Assembly (NCBI GenBank): GCA_008671285.1
Contig: RPYR01000231.1
Location: 1-9,620 of the forward strand
Reading direction: 5' to 3'
DNA from: Collinsella aerofaciens
GTDB lineage: Bacteria; Actinomycetota; Coriobacteriia; Coriobacteriales; Coriobacteriaceae
Length of the DNA: 9,620 nucleotides
The notes under the pieces were generated by a model. That model worked only from the letters and a program-made list of their open reading frames with translations, was not told where the DNA came from and did not search any database. This document shows, one piece after another, positions 1 through 6,673 of the stretch (position 1 is its first letter; each line of letters begins with the position of its first letter). The translations under genes were made by a program, and so were the position numbers.

Positions 1-540
1 CAGCTCGGCGAGCGTCTCGTAGCTTCCCCCACGCGAGAACTAGATCTCGTATAGGGGGCCGACGCGCCAAAACGCGCAGAATTCACCTTACAGGCGGCTT
101 TCGACGGAATCCCATGTACCGGGGTAGAGACGGATGACCCTGGCCGAAACCGTTGGAGCGTCCAGGAATTTGAGGACACTGACGCGTTTGTTGCCTTCCT
201 GGACATAGCACCGAGGCATGAACTCGGGGACGATGATGGGGTCGCGATAGCCCTCGGTTACCTGGATGTCGTAGAGGTTGGACCACTTGCGGGCGAACTC
301 GGTGTTAAACGGCAGCAGGGGCATAAAGTTGCATGAAAAGGCGGACTGACGGCCTTTGGAGACCGTGCCGACGACCATTTCGAGCGGAATATCCCGCAGG
401 CCGCCGCTCACTCGTTGACCTAAGGGGAGCTGAGCAACCAAGCTATCGAGGTCCGTAAGGTATGGATGCTCGCTTTGGCTAATGGCGCGTCGACGTCCTT
501 GCTCGCCGCGCTTGCGTGCTTGACGATAGGCCTCTTCCAT
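1..540 (-). pseudogene. ParB-like/BMP-family protein gene broken by two in-frame stops, 3' end beyond window
   Basis: An ATG at 540 is preceded by AAGGGAG seven bases upstream and opens a 150-residue frame ending at TAA (88-90). From memory of the family, the sequence fits the N-terminal region of proteins often annotated as BMP-family ABC transporter substrate-binding protein: a basic start (MEEAYRQARKRG), a central CNFMPLLP block, and a ParB-like VQEGNKRVSVLKF segment at about residues 114-126. Beyond the TAA the same frame reads GEFCAFWRVGPLYEI, then TAG (40-42), then FSRGGSYETLAEL to the edge. Relatives, as I recall them, continue with a Tyr-x-Glu-Phe aromatic stretch and then a Gly-Ser-Tyr segment, so the frame is conserved across both stops. 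Each stop could arise by one base change (Tyr to TAA; Trp or Gln to TAG). The BMP ligand-binding domain would lie outside the window. I infer a decaying gene; a short functional 150-residue product or stop readthrough is possible but less likely. Confidence 0.72.
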
Positions 541-553
541 GATGTTGCTCCCT

Positions 554-573
554 TAGTCGTTTAAACAACTATA
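554..573 (-). promoter_or_regulatory. Candidate -10 overlapped by an 18-base near-palindrome
   Basis: Plus-strand TAGTCGTTTAAACAACTA (554-571) is an inverted repeat with only one mismatched pair and a perfect GTTTAAAC core. Read on the minus strand, TATAGT (568-573) is a 5/6 match to a -10 box and overlaps one end of the palindrome. It lies about 30 bases upstream of the ATG at 540. No good -35 is seen. The position suits a repressor operator, but no regulator can be named. Confidence 0.4.
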
Positions 574-588
574 TGAACCATGGTACCA

Positions 589-628
589 CGAATGAAAACA
601 GCCACAACGATGCCTATCTCCTTTGTGG
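589..628 (-). terminator. Possible weak terminator after the MscS gene
   Basis: Just past the stop of the MscS-type gene, CCACAA and TTGTGG (602-607 and 623-628) form a 6-bp stem with a 15-base loop. On the minus strand it is followed by CTGTTTTCATT. The stem is short and the loop large, so termination may be partial or absent. Confidence 0.3.
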
Positions 629-632
629 TGAT

Positions 633-1400
633 TTAGACAATGATGGGGGCGATGGCACGAATGCAGGCGTCGGCTGCCGTAAAAGTAGTGCTGTCATCGC
701 TGACGATAAAGATGATCTTGCCCTTGATACCAAAGTCGCCGATCTCGCTAAAGAGCACGTAGGGCTCCTTGTCAAAGCCCGAGATGGGCGAAACGGCCGT
801 TTTGGTGGCGCTGACGAGCTCGTCTGCCAGCGCGTCAAGGGAAGCCCACTTGGACGTGTCCTTTACGGCAACGGGCACGGCCACGCGCCCAAAGGGCATC
901 AAATGCACGAGCGTGTTCTTGGAGATGTTTGAGTTGGGCACAATGATGGTCTGTCCACAGGCATCCTCAATCGTTGTATGGCGCCAAGTGATGTCTTGGA
1001 CCACGCCGGATACGCCGCCGACCTCGATATTGTCGCCGGGCTTAATGATGCCCATAAAGGTCACCTGCATGCCGCCGATAAGGTTTGACAGCGTGTCCTG
1101 AAAGCCGAGCGAGATGGCGATGCCGCCGACGCCAAGAGCAGCGACGAGTGCGTTTGCGTTAATGCCAAAGCAGTTGTCGAGGATAAAGCTGCCGCCAATC
1201 ATCCAGATGACGGCGCGCGCGATGTTGATGAAGATACTCGATGCCGGAAGCGGGTTATCGTCTCGGTTGAGCAGATGGTTCAGGGTCTTGGATACGACCT
1301 TGGCGGCGACGGCGGTGCCTATCGCCAAGATGACGGCCCAGATGATGTTGTGGACCCACCGTTGCTCAAAGAAATGAAGAATCGGCTCAAACAATTTCAT
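633..1400 (-). CDS. Small-conductance mechanosensitive channel, MscS family
   Basis: The 255-residue product is an MscS-type pore that opens under membrane tension to release solutes on hypo-osmotic shock. Three hydrophobic segments are visible at about residues 17-36, 56-76 and 83-112. The third is the pore helix, rich in Gly and Ala (ALGVGGIAISLGFQ), and runs into the family's Gln-Asp-x-Leu-x-N-x-x-G-G block. A cytosolic beta domain follows with KPGDNIEV and the conserved VPNSNI at about residues 154-159. The length is slightly below E. coli MscS (286), as in the minimal forms. I chose the ATG at 1400 because AGGAGG lies ten bases upstream; the frame stays open 15 codons further, but without a better ribosome site. 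The gene stands between the nucleotidase terminator and the broken left-edge gene, so it is probably its own transcription unit. Family assignment is firm; the conducted ion is not knowable from sequence. Confidence 0.95.
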   Translation of the reverse strand: MKLFEPILHFFEQRWVHNIIWAVILAIGTAVAAKVVSKTLNHLLNRDDNPLPASSIFINIARAVIWMIGGSFILDNCFGINANALVAALGVGGIAISLGFQDTLSNLIGGMQVTFMGIIKPGDNIEVGGVSGVVQDITWRHTTIEDACGQTIIVPNSNISKNTLVHLMPFGRVAVPVAVKDTSKWASLDALADELVSATKTAVSPISGFDKEPYVLFSEIGDFGIKGKIIFIVSDDSTTFTAADACIRAIAPIIV

Positions 1401-1431
1401 GTAGGGAAAACCTCCTAATGATCGTTCAACC

Positions 1432-1437
1432 ATGATA
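1432..1437 (-). promoter_or_regulatory. Candidate -10 for the MscS gene
   Basis: TATCAT on the minus strand (5/6 match) lies 31 bases upstream of the MscS ATG. TTGATC in the loop and arm of the neighbouring terminator hairpin is a possible -35, but at a long 19-base spacing. The upstream space is only 44 bases, so any dedicated promoter must overlap this terminator. Confidence 0.3.
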
Positions 1438-1444
1438 CCCACCA

Positions 1445-1478
1445 AGAAGCCCGTCCGATCAAATTCGGACGGGCTTCT
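1445..1478 (-). terminator. Terminator of the 5'-nucleotidase gene
   Basis: This is a perfect 14-bp inverted repeat (AGAAGCCCGTCCGA and its complement) with a 6-base loop, 51 bases past the nucleotidase stop. The U-tract on the minus strand is short (CTTCTTGG), but the stem is very stable. It separates the nucleotidase from the MscS gene. Confidence 0.8.
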
Positions 1479-1529
1479 GTGCTCGATATAAGGTTTACTC
1501 GGCGGGGCTGTAAGGCCCGGCGGTGTAGC

Positions 1530-3554
1530 TTAGCGTCGACGCTTCCAGATAATGCCGAGCATGATGACGATGATGCCGCCGATAAGGCACGCGCCAACTA
1601 CTGCCAGCGTGCGGTCTCCCGTTGCGGCGAGCTTACCGCTCGTCTTCTTGGTGATGACCTTCGTGGTCGTCGTGTCCGTCTTAGGCGAGGGCTTAGGCGT
1701 CTGGGCCGGTGTGGGCGTGGGGTCCACGGCTGCGGAACCGAAGCCGATGGTGCCGGCGAGCCCGGCCATTTTGCTCTCCCAGCCGTTCTGCCCAATCAGC
1801 GCCCTCAGCGCCGCCTCGCACGTGCCCCACTCGGTGTACTTGGTGGCGTGTGCAAAGGTGGGAAAGTCGGTCGTGTTGGTGATGATGTAGTTGTTGGTGG
1901 CGACGGTATAGGTCTTGGCGGGGTCGAGCGTACTGCCGTCCTTGGTGAGTGTGGCACTCACAATGCGCTTGCCTTCGGGCTGCGTCCAATCAATCGTCAC
2001 GTTGATGCCGCCAAAGGAGAGAACGCTGCCAGAGTCATCGCGCCACTTGTACTTGTCTTGCGCCTCCTGCTCGGTATGGCCGGCTGCCACGTAGGCTTGC
2101 TGAAGCTCGTAGCTGTGATTGCACTCGTCGCTGATCTGCAGCGAGTGCTCGAGCGCTGCGAGGAAGTCCGCGCCGGTCATGGTCCAGGTTTCCACGGTGT
2201 TGCCGTAGGGCGAGACGGCGATGACGTTGCCGGCGGTCACGTTGCCCGCCACGATGCCGCCGCGGATGCCGCCAGCGTTTTCGATAGCGAGGTCCGCGCC
2301 CGTCAGGGCAAGATAGGAGCCGCAAATCACGTGGCCGATGGTCTGGGCTTTGGTGGTGTCGTCCTCCTTGCTGGGGCGGAAATCGGTGGTGCGCACCATT
2401 TCCCAACCATGCGTGCCTGCGGCGTCCTCGCCGTAGAAATAGTTGGTGGTGGATGTGCCGAGCACCTTGTTCGATTCGTTTTCAAAGTCCTCGTCGAGCG
2501 GCTTGATCTTGTTGCGGACGGCCTCAAGGCGGCTCTGGTAGTCGGAGCCCTTGTCGGGGTCTGCCAAAAGGTCGTTGACGTTCTTGGCGGTGTAGAGCTT
2601 CTCGTCGCTGCCGTCTGCAGGGACCGTGACCGTGTCATCGTCGGTCGACTCGGTGCCATTGGTGTCGTACTTGTACGGAATGGAAAGCAGTCCCACCTCG
2701 GCAAAGGCACTGCCCGCCTCGACAACGTGGATTGTCTTGCCGTCGGCTCCCGTCACCTTCTCGTTAAGGTTGATGTGCTCGTGGCCTGCGATAAGGGCAT
2801 CGACGCCACGGAGTCGCGTGGCAAAGGTCTTGGCGTCGAGCGTGTGCGCGATGCACACAACAACATCGCAGCCCTCCTTGCGCAGCTGCTCTGCCTCGGT
2901 ATTGATGGCGTTCGTGGCACTCAAGAACGACGTGCCCGCGACCAGGTCCGCGCGCAGCGAGGATCCCAGCGACTCATCCATGGCACCCACGACGCCGACC
3001 TTGATTTTGTAGTCGAATGTGGAGTGATCCTCGCTATCCTCCCAGGTGCGATCGAGCGTCTTCGTGATGCTCGAGCTCCATACGCCGCTCGTAGACTTCG
3101 CGTTCGCGCAGAGCATGGCGAAGGGCGTGCCGGTGGTGCTGTAGCCGGTCATGGTGCGGAGTTTGTCCGCACCGTAGCTCCAGTCGTGGTTGCCTGGCGT
3201 GGTCGCGTCGTAGCCGTCGGCGTAGAAGGTGTCCATGAGCTCGGCGATGCTCTTGCCCTCGCTCATGGTGGCGAAGGACTGTCCGTGGAAGGTGTCGCCC
3301 GCATCGAGCAAAAGATCGGGGGCGTTGCCTTGGGCGCTATAGAGAACCGCCAGTCCATCAAAGCCCACAGTGCCGGTGCCCTTGCTTGCGTTGTAGCTGT
3401 ACTTGTAGCTGCCGTGGATGTCGTTGGTGTGCATAACGGCCACGGAGCCGTCAATAGCGGCGGGCAGGTTCCCCGCGAAAGCGAGGCTTGGGATGCCTGC
3501 GAGCGCGCCGGCAAACAACGCGGTGGCTAACGCAAGGCGGGGGAGTCTTTTCAT
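1530..3554 (-). CDS. Secreted, sortase-anchored 5'-nucleotidase/metallophosphoesterase
   Basis: This 674-residue surface enzyme of the UshA/5'-nucleotidase family is expected to remove phosphate from extracellular nucleotides. A signal peptide spans residues 1-27 (likely cut after AFA). The two-metal phosphoesterase domain shows all expected ligand motifs: HTNDIHG (42-48), DAGDTFHG (84-91), GNHDW (121-125), His237 in CIAHT, and GHEH (257-260). The C-terminal nucleotide-binding domain carries NAGGIRGG (426-433), SPYGNTV (448-454) and FGGINV (514-519). A Pro/Thr-rich wall-spanning linker (about 612-640) leads to LAATG (642-646), a hydrophobic helix (about 650-669) and KRRR. This is a sortase sorting signal of the LAxTG type favoured in high-GC Gram-positives. 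The ATG at 3554 has AAGGA seven bases upstream. It appears monocistronic, with its own terminator downstream and terminators upstream. The exact substrate (AMP, 2',3'-cyclic nucleotides, UDP-sugars) cannot be told from sequence. Confidence 0.95.
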   Translation of the reverse strand: MKRLPRLALATALFAGALAGIPSLAFAGNLPAAIDGSVAVMHTNDIHGSYKYSYNASKGTGTVGFDGLAVLYSAQGNAPDLLLDAGDTFHGQSFATMSEGKSIAELMDTFYADGYDATTPGNHDWSYGADKLRTMTGYSTTGTPFAMLCANAKSTSGVWSSSITKTLDRTWEDSEDHSTFDYKIKVGVVGAMDESLGSSLRADLVAGTSFLSATNAINTEAEQLRKEGCDVVVCIAHTLDAKTFATRLRGVDALIAGHEHINLNEKVTGADGKTIHVVEAGSAFAEVGLLSIPYKYDTNGTESTDDDTVTVPADGSDEKLYTAKNVNDLLADPDKGSDYQSRLEAVRNKIKPLDEDFENESNKVLGTSTTNYFYGEDAAGTHGWEMVRTTDFRPSKEDDTTKAQTIGHVICGSYLALTGADLAIENAGGIRGGIVAGNVTAGNVIAVSPYGNTVETWTMTGADFLAALEHSLQISDECNHSYELQQAYVAAGHTEQEAQDKYKWRDDSGSVLSFGGINVTIDWTQPEGKRIVSATLTKDGSTLDPAKTYTVATNNYIITNTTDFPTFAHATKYTEWGTCEAALRALIGQNGWESKMAGLAGTIGFGSAAVDPTPTPAQTPKPSPKTDTTTTKVITKKTSGKLAATGDRTLAVVGACLIGGIIVIMLGIIWKRRR

Positions 3555-3575
3555 GGCAGTTTCCTTAGTTCTTAG

Positions 3576-3588
3576 CCAGAATGTCTGG
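3576..3588 (-). promoter_or_regulatory. Short palindrome in the nucleotidase leader
   Basis: CCAGA-ATG-TCTGG is a perfect 5-bp inverted repeat with a 3-base centre, 22 bases upstream of the nucleotidase ATG. It could be an operator half-site pair or a small leader hairpin. I found no convincing -35/-10 pair in the 64 bases between the gene and the terminator hairpin upstream. Confidence 0.25.
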
Positions 3589-3618
3589 TTGAATATCGGA
3601 TTATCGACATAATATGCG

Positions 3619-3658
3619 AAAACCGCCGCAAGGGCGCCTGTCCCTTTGCGGCGGTTTT
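3619..3658. terminator. Bidirectional-type terminator hairpin between nucleotidase and importer ATPase
   Basis: AAAACCGCCGCAA pairs with TTGCGGCGGTTTT (13 bp). The stem can extend by GGG/CCC across a single bulged T, leaving a 7-base loop. Four A's on one side and four T's on the other make it usable in either direction. Since both neighbours run leftward, its likely job is a second stop for the importer operon just ahead of the nucleotidase promoter. Confidence 0.75.
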
Positions 3659-3672
3659 GACGTTTGCGCAGA

Positions 3673-3715
3673 TAAAACCTACCAAAATAAACCTGTCCCT
3701 TTTTGGCAGGTTTTA
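3673..3715 (-). terminator. Terminator overlapping the ATPase stop codon
   Basis: The arms 3673-3687 and 3701-3715 pair over 15 bp. On the minus-strand RNA the only imperfection is a G-U wobble, whereas on the plus strand it becomes an A-C mismatch, so it fits leftward transcription. The importer ATPase stop codon (3713-3715) is inside the stem. The distal arm ends in a T-run (GGTAGGTTTTATC). Confidence 0.75.
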
Positions 3716-4507
3716 GCTCAGCAGCATGCGGTCGTTGGCGAGCTCGCCGCCCGAGACCTCCTCGAACTTCTGCAGCAGGTCGGCTACGGTGAGCGACTTC
3801 TTCTCATCGCCCGCCACGTCGTAGATCACGTGGCCTTCGTGCATCATGATCAGACGGTTGCCCAGACGGATGGCGTCGTTCATGTTGTGCGTGACCATGA
3901 GCGTGGTCAGGTGGTTCTCGTCGACGATCTCCTCGGTCAGGTTAAGCACCTTAGAGGCCGTCTTGGGGTCGAGGGCCGCGGTGTGCTCGTCGAGCAGCAG
4001 CAGGCGCGGCGTGGTGAGCGTGGCCATCAGCAGGGTGAGTGCCTGGCGCTGGCCGCCCGAGAGCAGGCCGACCTTGGCGTTGAGACGCGTGTCCAGACCA
4101 AGGTCCAGACGCTTGAGCAGCTCGACGTACTCATCTTTCTCGGCCTTGGTGACGCCCCACGAAAGGCCGCGACGCTGGCCGCGACGCTTGGCGAGGGCCA
4201 GGTTCTCGGCGATCTGCATGTCGGCAGCGGTACCGCGCATGGGGTCCTGAAACACGCGGCCCAGGTACTTGGCGCGCTGCGACTCGCTCAGGCGCGAGAT
4301 GTCGGTGCCGTCGAGCTCAATAACGCCCGAATCGAGCGGGTACACGCCGGCGATCATGTTGAGCAGCGTGGACTTGCCGGCGCCGTTGCCGCCGATCACG
4401 GTTACAAAGTCGCCGTCATTCAGGGTGAGGTCGACGCCGGTGAGCGCGCGCTTCTCGGTGACGGTGCCCTTGTTAAAGGTCTTCTTGACGTGCGAGAGCT
4501 TAAGCAT
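3713..4507 (-). CDS. ABC importer ATP-binding protein (TrpXYZ-type system)
   Basis: This 264-residue cytosolic ATPase energises the importer encoded upstream. All nucleotide-binding motifs are intact: Walker A GGNGAGKST (39-47), Q-loop Gln87 (VFQDP), signature LSGGQ (149-153), Walker B LLLLDE (169-174) and switch His207 (VTH). The sequence belongs to the COG1101-like group that pairs with permeases of the family encoded next to it. I start at the ATG at 4507, which has a GGGGG run nine bases upstream and overlaps the permease end by eight bases, indicating translational coupling. A longer frame starting upstream (including MRQ at 4516) would place the ribosome site against the start codon, so it is unlikely. 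The gene is the last of the transporter unit and runs directly into two terminator hairpins. Confidence 0.93.
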   Translation of the reverse strand: MLKLSHVKKTFNKGTVTEKRALTGVDLTLNDGDFVTVIGGNGAGKSTLLNMIAGVYPLDSGVIELDGTDISRLSESQRAKYLGRVFQDPMRGTAADMQIAENLALAKRRGQRRGLSWGVTKAEKDEYVELLKRLDLGLDTRLNAKVGLLSGGQRQALTLLMATLTTPRLLLLDEHTAALDPKTASKVLNLTEEIVDENHLTTLMVTHNMNDAIRLGNRLIMMHEGHVIYDVAGDEKKSLTVADLLQKFEEVSGGELANDRMLLS

Positions 4508-5423
4508 CTGCCTCATCCCCCTTCGTGTAGGAGCTGCGGAGCTTATAGCGCTCCCAAACCACGGGTACGCACAGGGCCACAGCGACAATTACGGCGGAAA
4601 GCAGCTTCATGTCGTTGGCGTCCATGCCCAACTGCAGCACGATGGCGCGGATAAGGAAGTACACCACGGAGCCAAAGACGGCGGAGGCAAGACGGACGCT
4701 AAACTGCGTGAGGCCGCCGGGCAGCAGACGGCCGAGCACCTCGCCGATGACGATGGCGGCAAGACCGATAACGATGGCACCGGTGCCCATACCAATGTCG
4801 GCATACTTTTGGCTCTGGCAGATGAGCGCGCCCGAAAGGCCGATGAGGGCGTTGGAGAGCACGAGGGCGATCATCTTGGTGGAGTTGGTGTTGACGCCCA
4901 GGGCGCGGATCATGTACTCGTTGTTGCCGGTGGCTCGCAGCGCCGAGCCGATCTCGGTGCCAAAGAACCAATACAGGATGGCAACGATAGCCACGGCGAG
5001 CAGGATGCCCAAGATGATGGCAACGGTGGACTGCGGCAGGCCGGTCATATTGCTGACGGCCGAGAACACGGTGCCCTTGGCAAGAATGGGCGTATTGGAC
5101 TTGCCCATGATGCGCAGGTTGATGGACCACAGGCTGATCTGGGTGAGGATTCCGGCGAGGATCGCGGGAATCTCGAAGACGGTGGTCAAAATGCCCGTGA
5201 CGGCACCCGCGATGGCGCCGGCGCACATACCGGCCAGCACGGCGAGCAGCGGGTCGACGTTGTTATTGACGATGAGCACAGCGCAGACGCAGCCGCCGAG
5301 GGCAAAGCTGCCGTCGCAGGTCATATCGGGAATGTCGAGCAGGCGGAACGTGATAAACACGCCAAGCACCATAATGCCCCAGAGGACGCCCTGCGAAACG
5401 GCGCCCTGCAATGCAATGAGCAT
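4500..5423 (-). CDS. ABC importer permease (TrpXYZ-type, branched-chain-permease fold)
   Basis: This 307-residue integral membrane subunit of the importer has the BPD_transp_2 (LivH/RbsC-like) fold, with about eight or nine hydrophobic segments across its length. Typical family features are the N-terminal MVLGVFITFRLLDIPDMT stretch with the Asp-Gly-Ser-Phe that follows, and the cytoplasmic ATPase-contact region SALRATGNNEYMIRALGVN (about 173-191). The family is known mainly from predicted aromatic amino acid transporters; specificity here is inferred. The ATG at 5423 has GGAGG eight bases upstream. The 3' end overlaps the ATPase gene. A 203-base gap with several hairpins separates it from the binding-protein gene, so the permease and ATPase may be expressed at a lower level or from an additional promoter. 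TATTAT about 45 bases upstream of the start is a weak -10 candidate without a clear -35. Confidence 0.93.
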   Translation of the reverse strand: MLIALQGAVSQGVLWGIMVLGVFITFRLLDIPDMTCDGSFALGGCVCAVLIVNNNVDPLLAVLAGMCAGAIAGAVTGILTTVFEIPAILAGILTQISLWSINLRIMGKSNTPILAKGTVFSAVSNMTGLPQSTVAIILGILLAVAIVAILYWFFGTEIGSALRATGNNEYMIRALGVNTNSTKMIALVLSNALIGLSGALICQSQKYADIGMGTGAIVIGLAAIVIGEVLGRLLPGGLTQFSVRLASAVFGSVVYFLIRAIVLQLGMDANDMKLLSAVIVAVALCVPVVWERYKLRSSYTKGDEADA

Positions 5424-5525
5424 GCTTCATACCTCCTAGGATAGGGTGGACACGTGATTCACCATAATAGCGGTAACAATGCATAGAAGAGTTACGGACA
5501 GACGTTTTGTTTTACCTGAAACAAG

Positions 5526-5559
5526 CAGGGCGGACGCCGGTCTACAGCGCCCGCCCCTG
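5526..5559 (-). terminator. GC-rich hairpin between binding protein and permease, partial terminator
   Basis: CAGGGCGG pairs with CCGCCCCTG (one bulged C), then an a/c mismatch, then CGC/GCG around a 9-base loop. On the minus strand it is followed by CTTGTTTC, a modest T-rich tail. It could terminate most transcripts after the binding-protein gene, lowering permease/ATPase expression. Confidence 0.5.
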
Positions 5560-5579
5560 TGGCTCAGATATTGAATAAC

Positions 5580-5633
5580 GCGGCTAAAGCGCGAGCACGG
5601 GCTCTAGCCGCATGCCGCGTATGGCATTACGCG
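5580..5633 (-). other. Two further hairpins at the 3' end of the binding-protein gene
   Basis: Hairpin one is CGCGTA/TACGCG (5616-5621 with 5628-5633, loop TGGCAT) and includes two bases of the binding-protein stop codon. Hairpin two is GCGGCTA/TAGCCGC (5580-5586 with 5605-5611) enclosing an inner GAGC/GCTC stem and an asymmetric bulge. Neither has a U-tract, so mRNA 3'-end protection is a more natural role than termination. This role is inferred. Confidence 0.45.
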
Positions 5634-6607
5634 TCCAGGGCGGAAAGGTCGATGCCCAGGGCCTCGGCCATTTCGTCGTTCTTGACGACGACCAGGTCCT
5701 TGCTCGAGAGGTGCTTGATCGGCATATCCTCGGGCTTGGCCTCGCCCTTCAGGATCTTAACGGCCATCTCGCCCGCGGCGTAGCCCAGGTCCTCATAGTT
5801 GATGGAGAGGGTGAACAGGCCGCCGGCCATGCACATACCCTCCTCGCCAGTCACGAAGGGAAGCTTGTTTTCCTTGCAGATCTGGCCGACCTGCGAGGCA
5901 CCCGCGGCGATGGTGTTGTCGGTGGGGGAGTACAGCGCGTCGACCTTGCCCACGGCAGACTCGACGACGGACTGAATCTCGTTGGAGCTCGAGACGGTGA
6001 AGTCAGTGTACTCGAGGCCCAGCTTGTCGAGCTCCTTCTTGGCGGCCTTGATCTGGACGTCGGAGTTGGACTCGGCGGTGCAGTAGAGCAGGCCGACCTT
6101 CTTTACGTCGGGCAGGACCTTCTGCATCATCTCGAGTTGCTCGGCGACCGGGGTAAGGTCGGAGGCGCCCGTGACGTTGGTGCCGGGCTTGTCGTTGTCC
6201 TGGACCAGGCCGGAGGCGGCGTAGTCGGTGATGGCGCAACCCACGATGGGGATATCGGCCGTGGCACCGGCAGCAGCCTGTGCGGCGGGCGTGGCGATGG
6301 CGTAGATCAGGTCGACGCCATCGCCCACGAACTTGTCGGCGATGGACTTACACGTGGACTGGTCGTTCTGGGCGTTCTTCTGGTCGATCTTGACCTTAAG
6401 GCCGCTTTTCTTGATGGCCTTGACAAAGCCGTCGTTGGCGGCATCGAGTGCGGGGTGCTCGGTGAGCTGCAGAACGCCGATGGTGTAGTCGGAACCGGCG
6501 GCAGCAGAGCCGGAACCAGAGTTGCCGCCGCATCCGGCGAGCGGGGCGAGCGCGAGCAGGCCGGCGGAGACAAGAAGGCTCCTGCGGCTGATGGTGATGT
6601 CCTTCAT
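5627..6607 (-). CDS. ABC importer substrate-binding lipoprotein (TrpX-type)
   Basis: This 326-residue extracellular solute-binding lipoprotein delivers ligand to the downstream permease. The N-terminus has a lipobox LAGC with Cys26 as the lipidation site, and a twin-arginine-like SRRSLL at 7-12 ahead of the hydrophobic core, suggesting Tat export. The mature part has the two-lobed ABC_sub_bind (PF04392) fold, with signature pieces IGVLQLTEHPALD (43-55), IATPAAQ (104-110), YSPTDNTI (226-233) and GEEGMCMAGG (254-263). This family partners TrpY/TrpZ-type permease and ATPase and is predicted to bind tryptophan or tyrosine; the ligand here is not proven. I start at the ATG at 6607, which has GGGGG about seven bases upstream; a frame 16 codons longer lacks a signal-peptide logic. 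The gene leads the transporter set and follows the WYL-type regulator after 160 bases. Confidence 0.93.
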   Translation of the reverse strand: MKDITISRRSLLVSAGLLALAPLAGCGGNSGSGSAAAGSDYTIGVLQLTEHPALDAANDGFVKAIKKSGLKVKIDQKNAQNDQSTCKSIADKFVGDGVDLIYAIATPAAQAAAGATADIPIVGCAITDYAASGLVQDNDKPGTNVTGASDLTPVAEQLEMMQKVLPDVKKVGLLYCTAESNSDVQIKAAKKELDKLGLEYTDFTVSSSNEIQSVVESAVGKVDALYSPTDNTIAAGASQVGQICKENKLPFVTGEEGMCMAGGLFTLSINYEDLGYAAGEMAVKILKGEAKPEDMPIKHLSSKDLVVVKNDEMAEALGIDLSALDA

Positions 6608-6639
6608 ATCATTACCCCCAGTATAAAAATGGCTGGAAA

Positions 6640-6673
6640 CACTGCACTGGGACAAAGTGCAAGTGGAACTATA
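6640..6673 (-). promoter_or_regulatory. Candidate promoter and operator of the importer operon
   Basis: On the minus strand TATAGT (6668-6673) is a 5/6 -10 match, with TTGTAA (6693-6698) as a loose -35 at 19 bases. Just downstream lies an inverted repeat, CACT-GCACT (6640-6648) against AGTGC-A-AGTG (6656-6665), with a single bulged A. The repeat would sit at about the transcription start, so it could be a repressor site or the first hairpin of the mRNA leader. I see no T-box sequence in the 160-base gap. Confidence 0.4.

Noticed and set aside
1479..3530. A 683-codon open frame on the plus strand, antisense to the nucleotidase gene
   Set aside because: The product is a Val/Gly/Arg/Ala-rich string without domain logic. 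Strong GC bias at third positions of the true gene commonly leaves an antisense frame open. The minus-strand frame has signal peptide, metal motifs and sorting signal.
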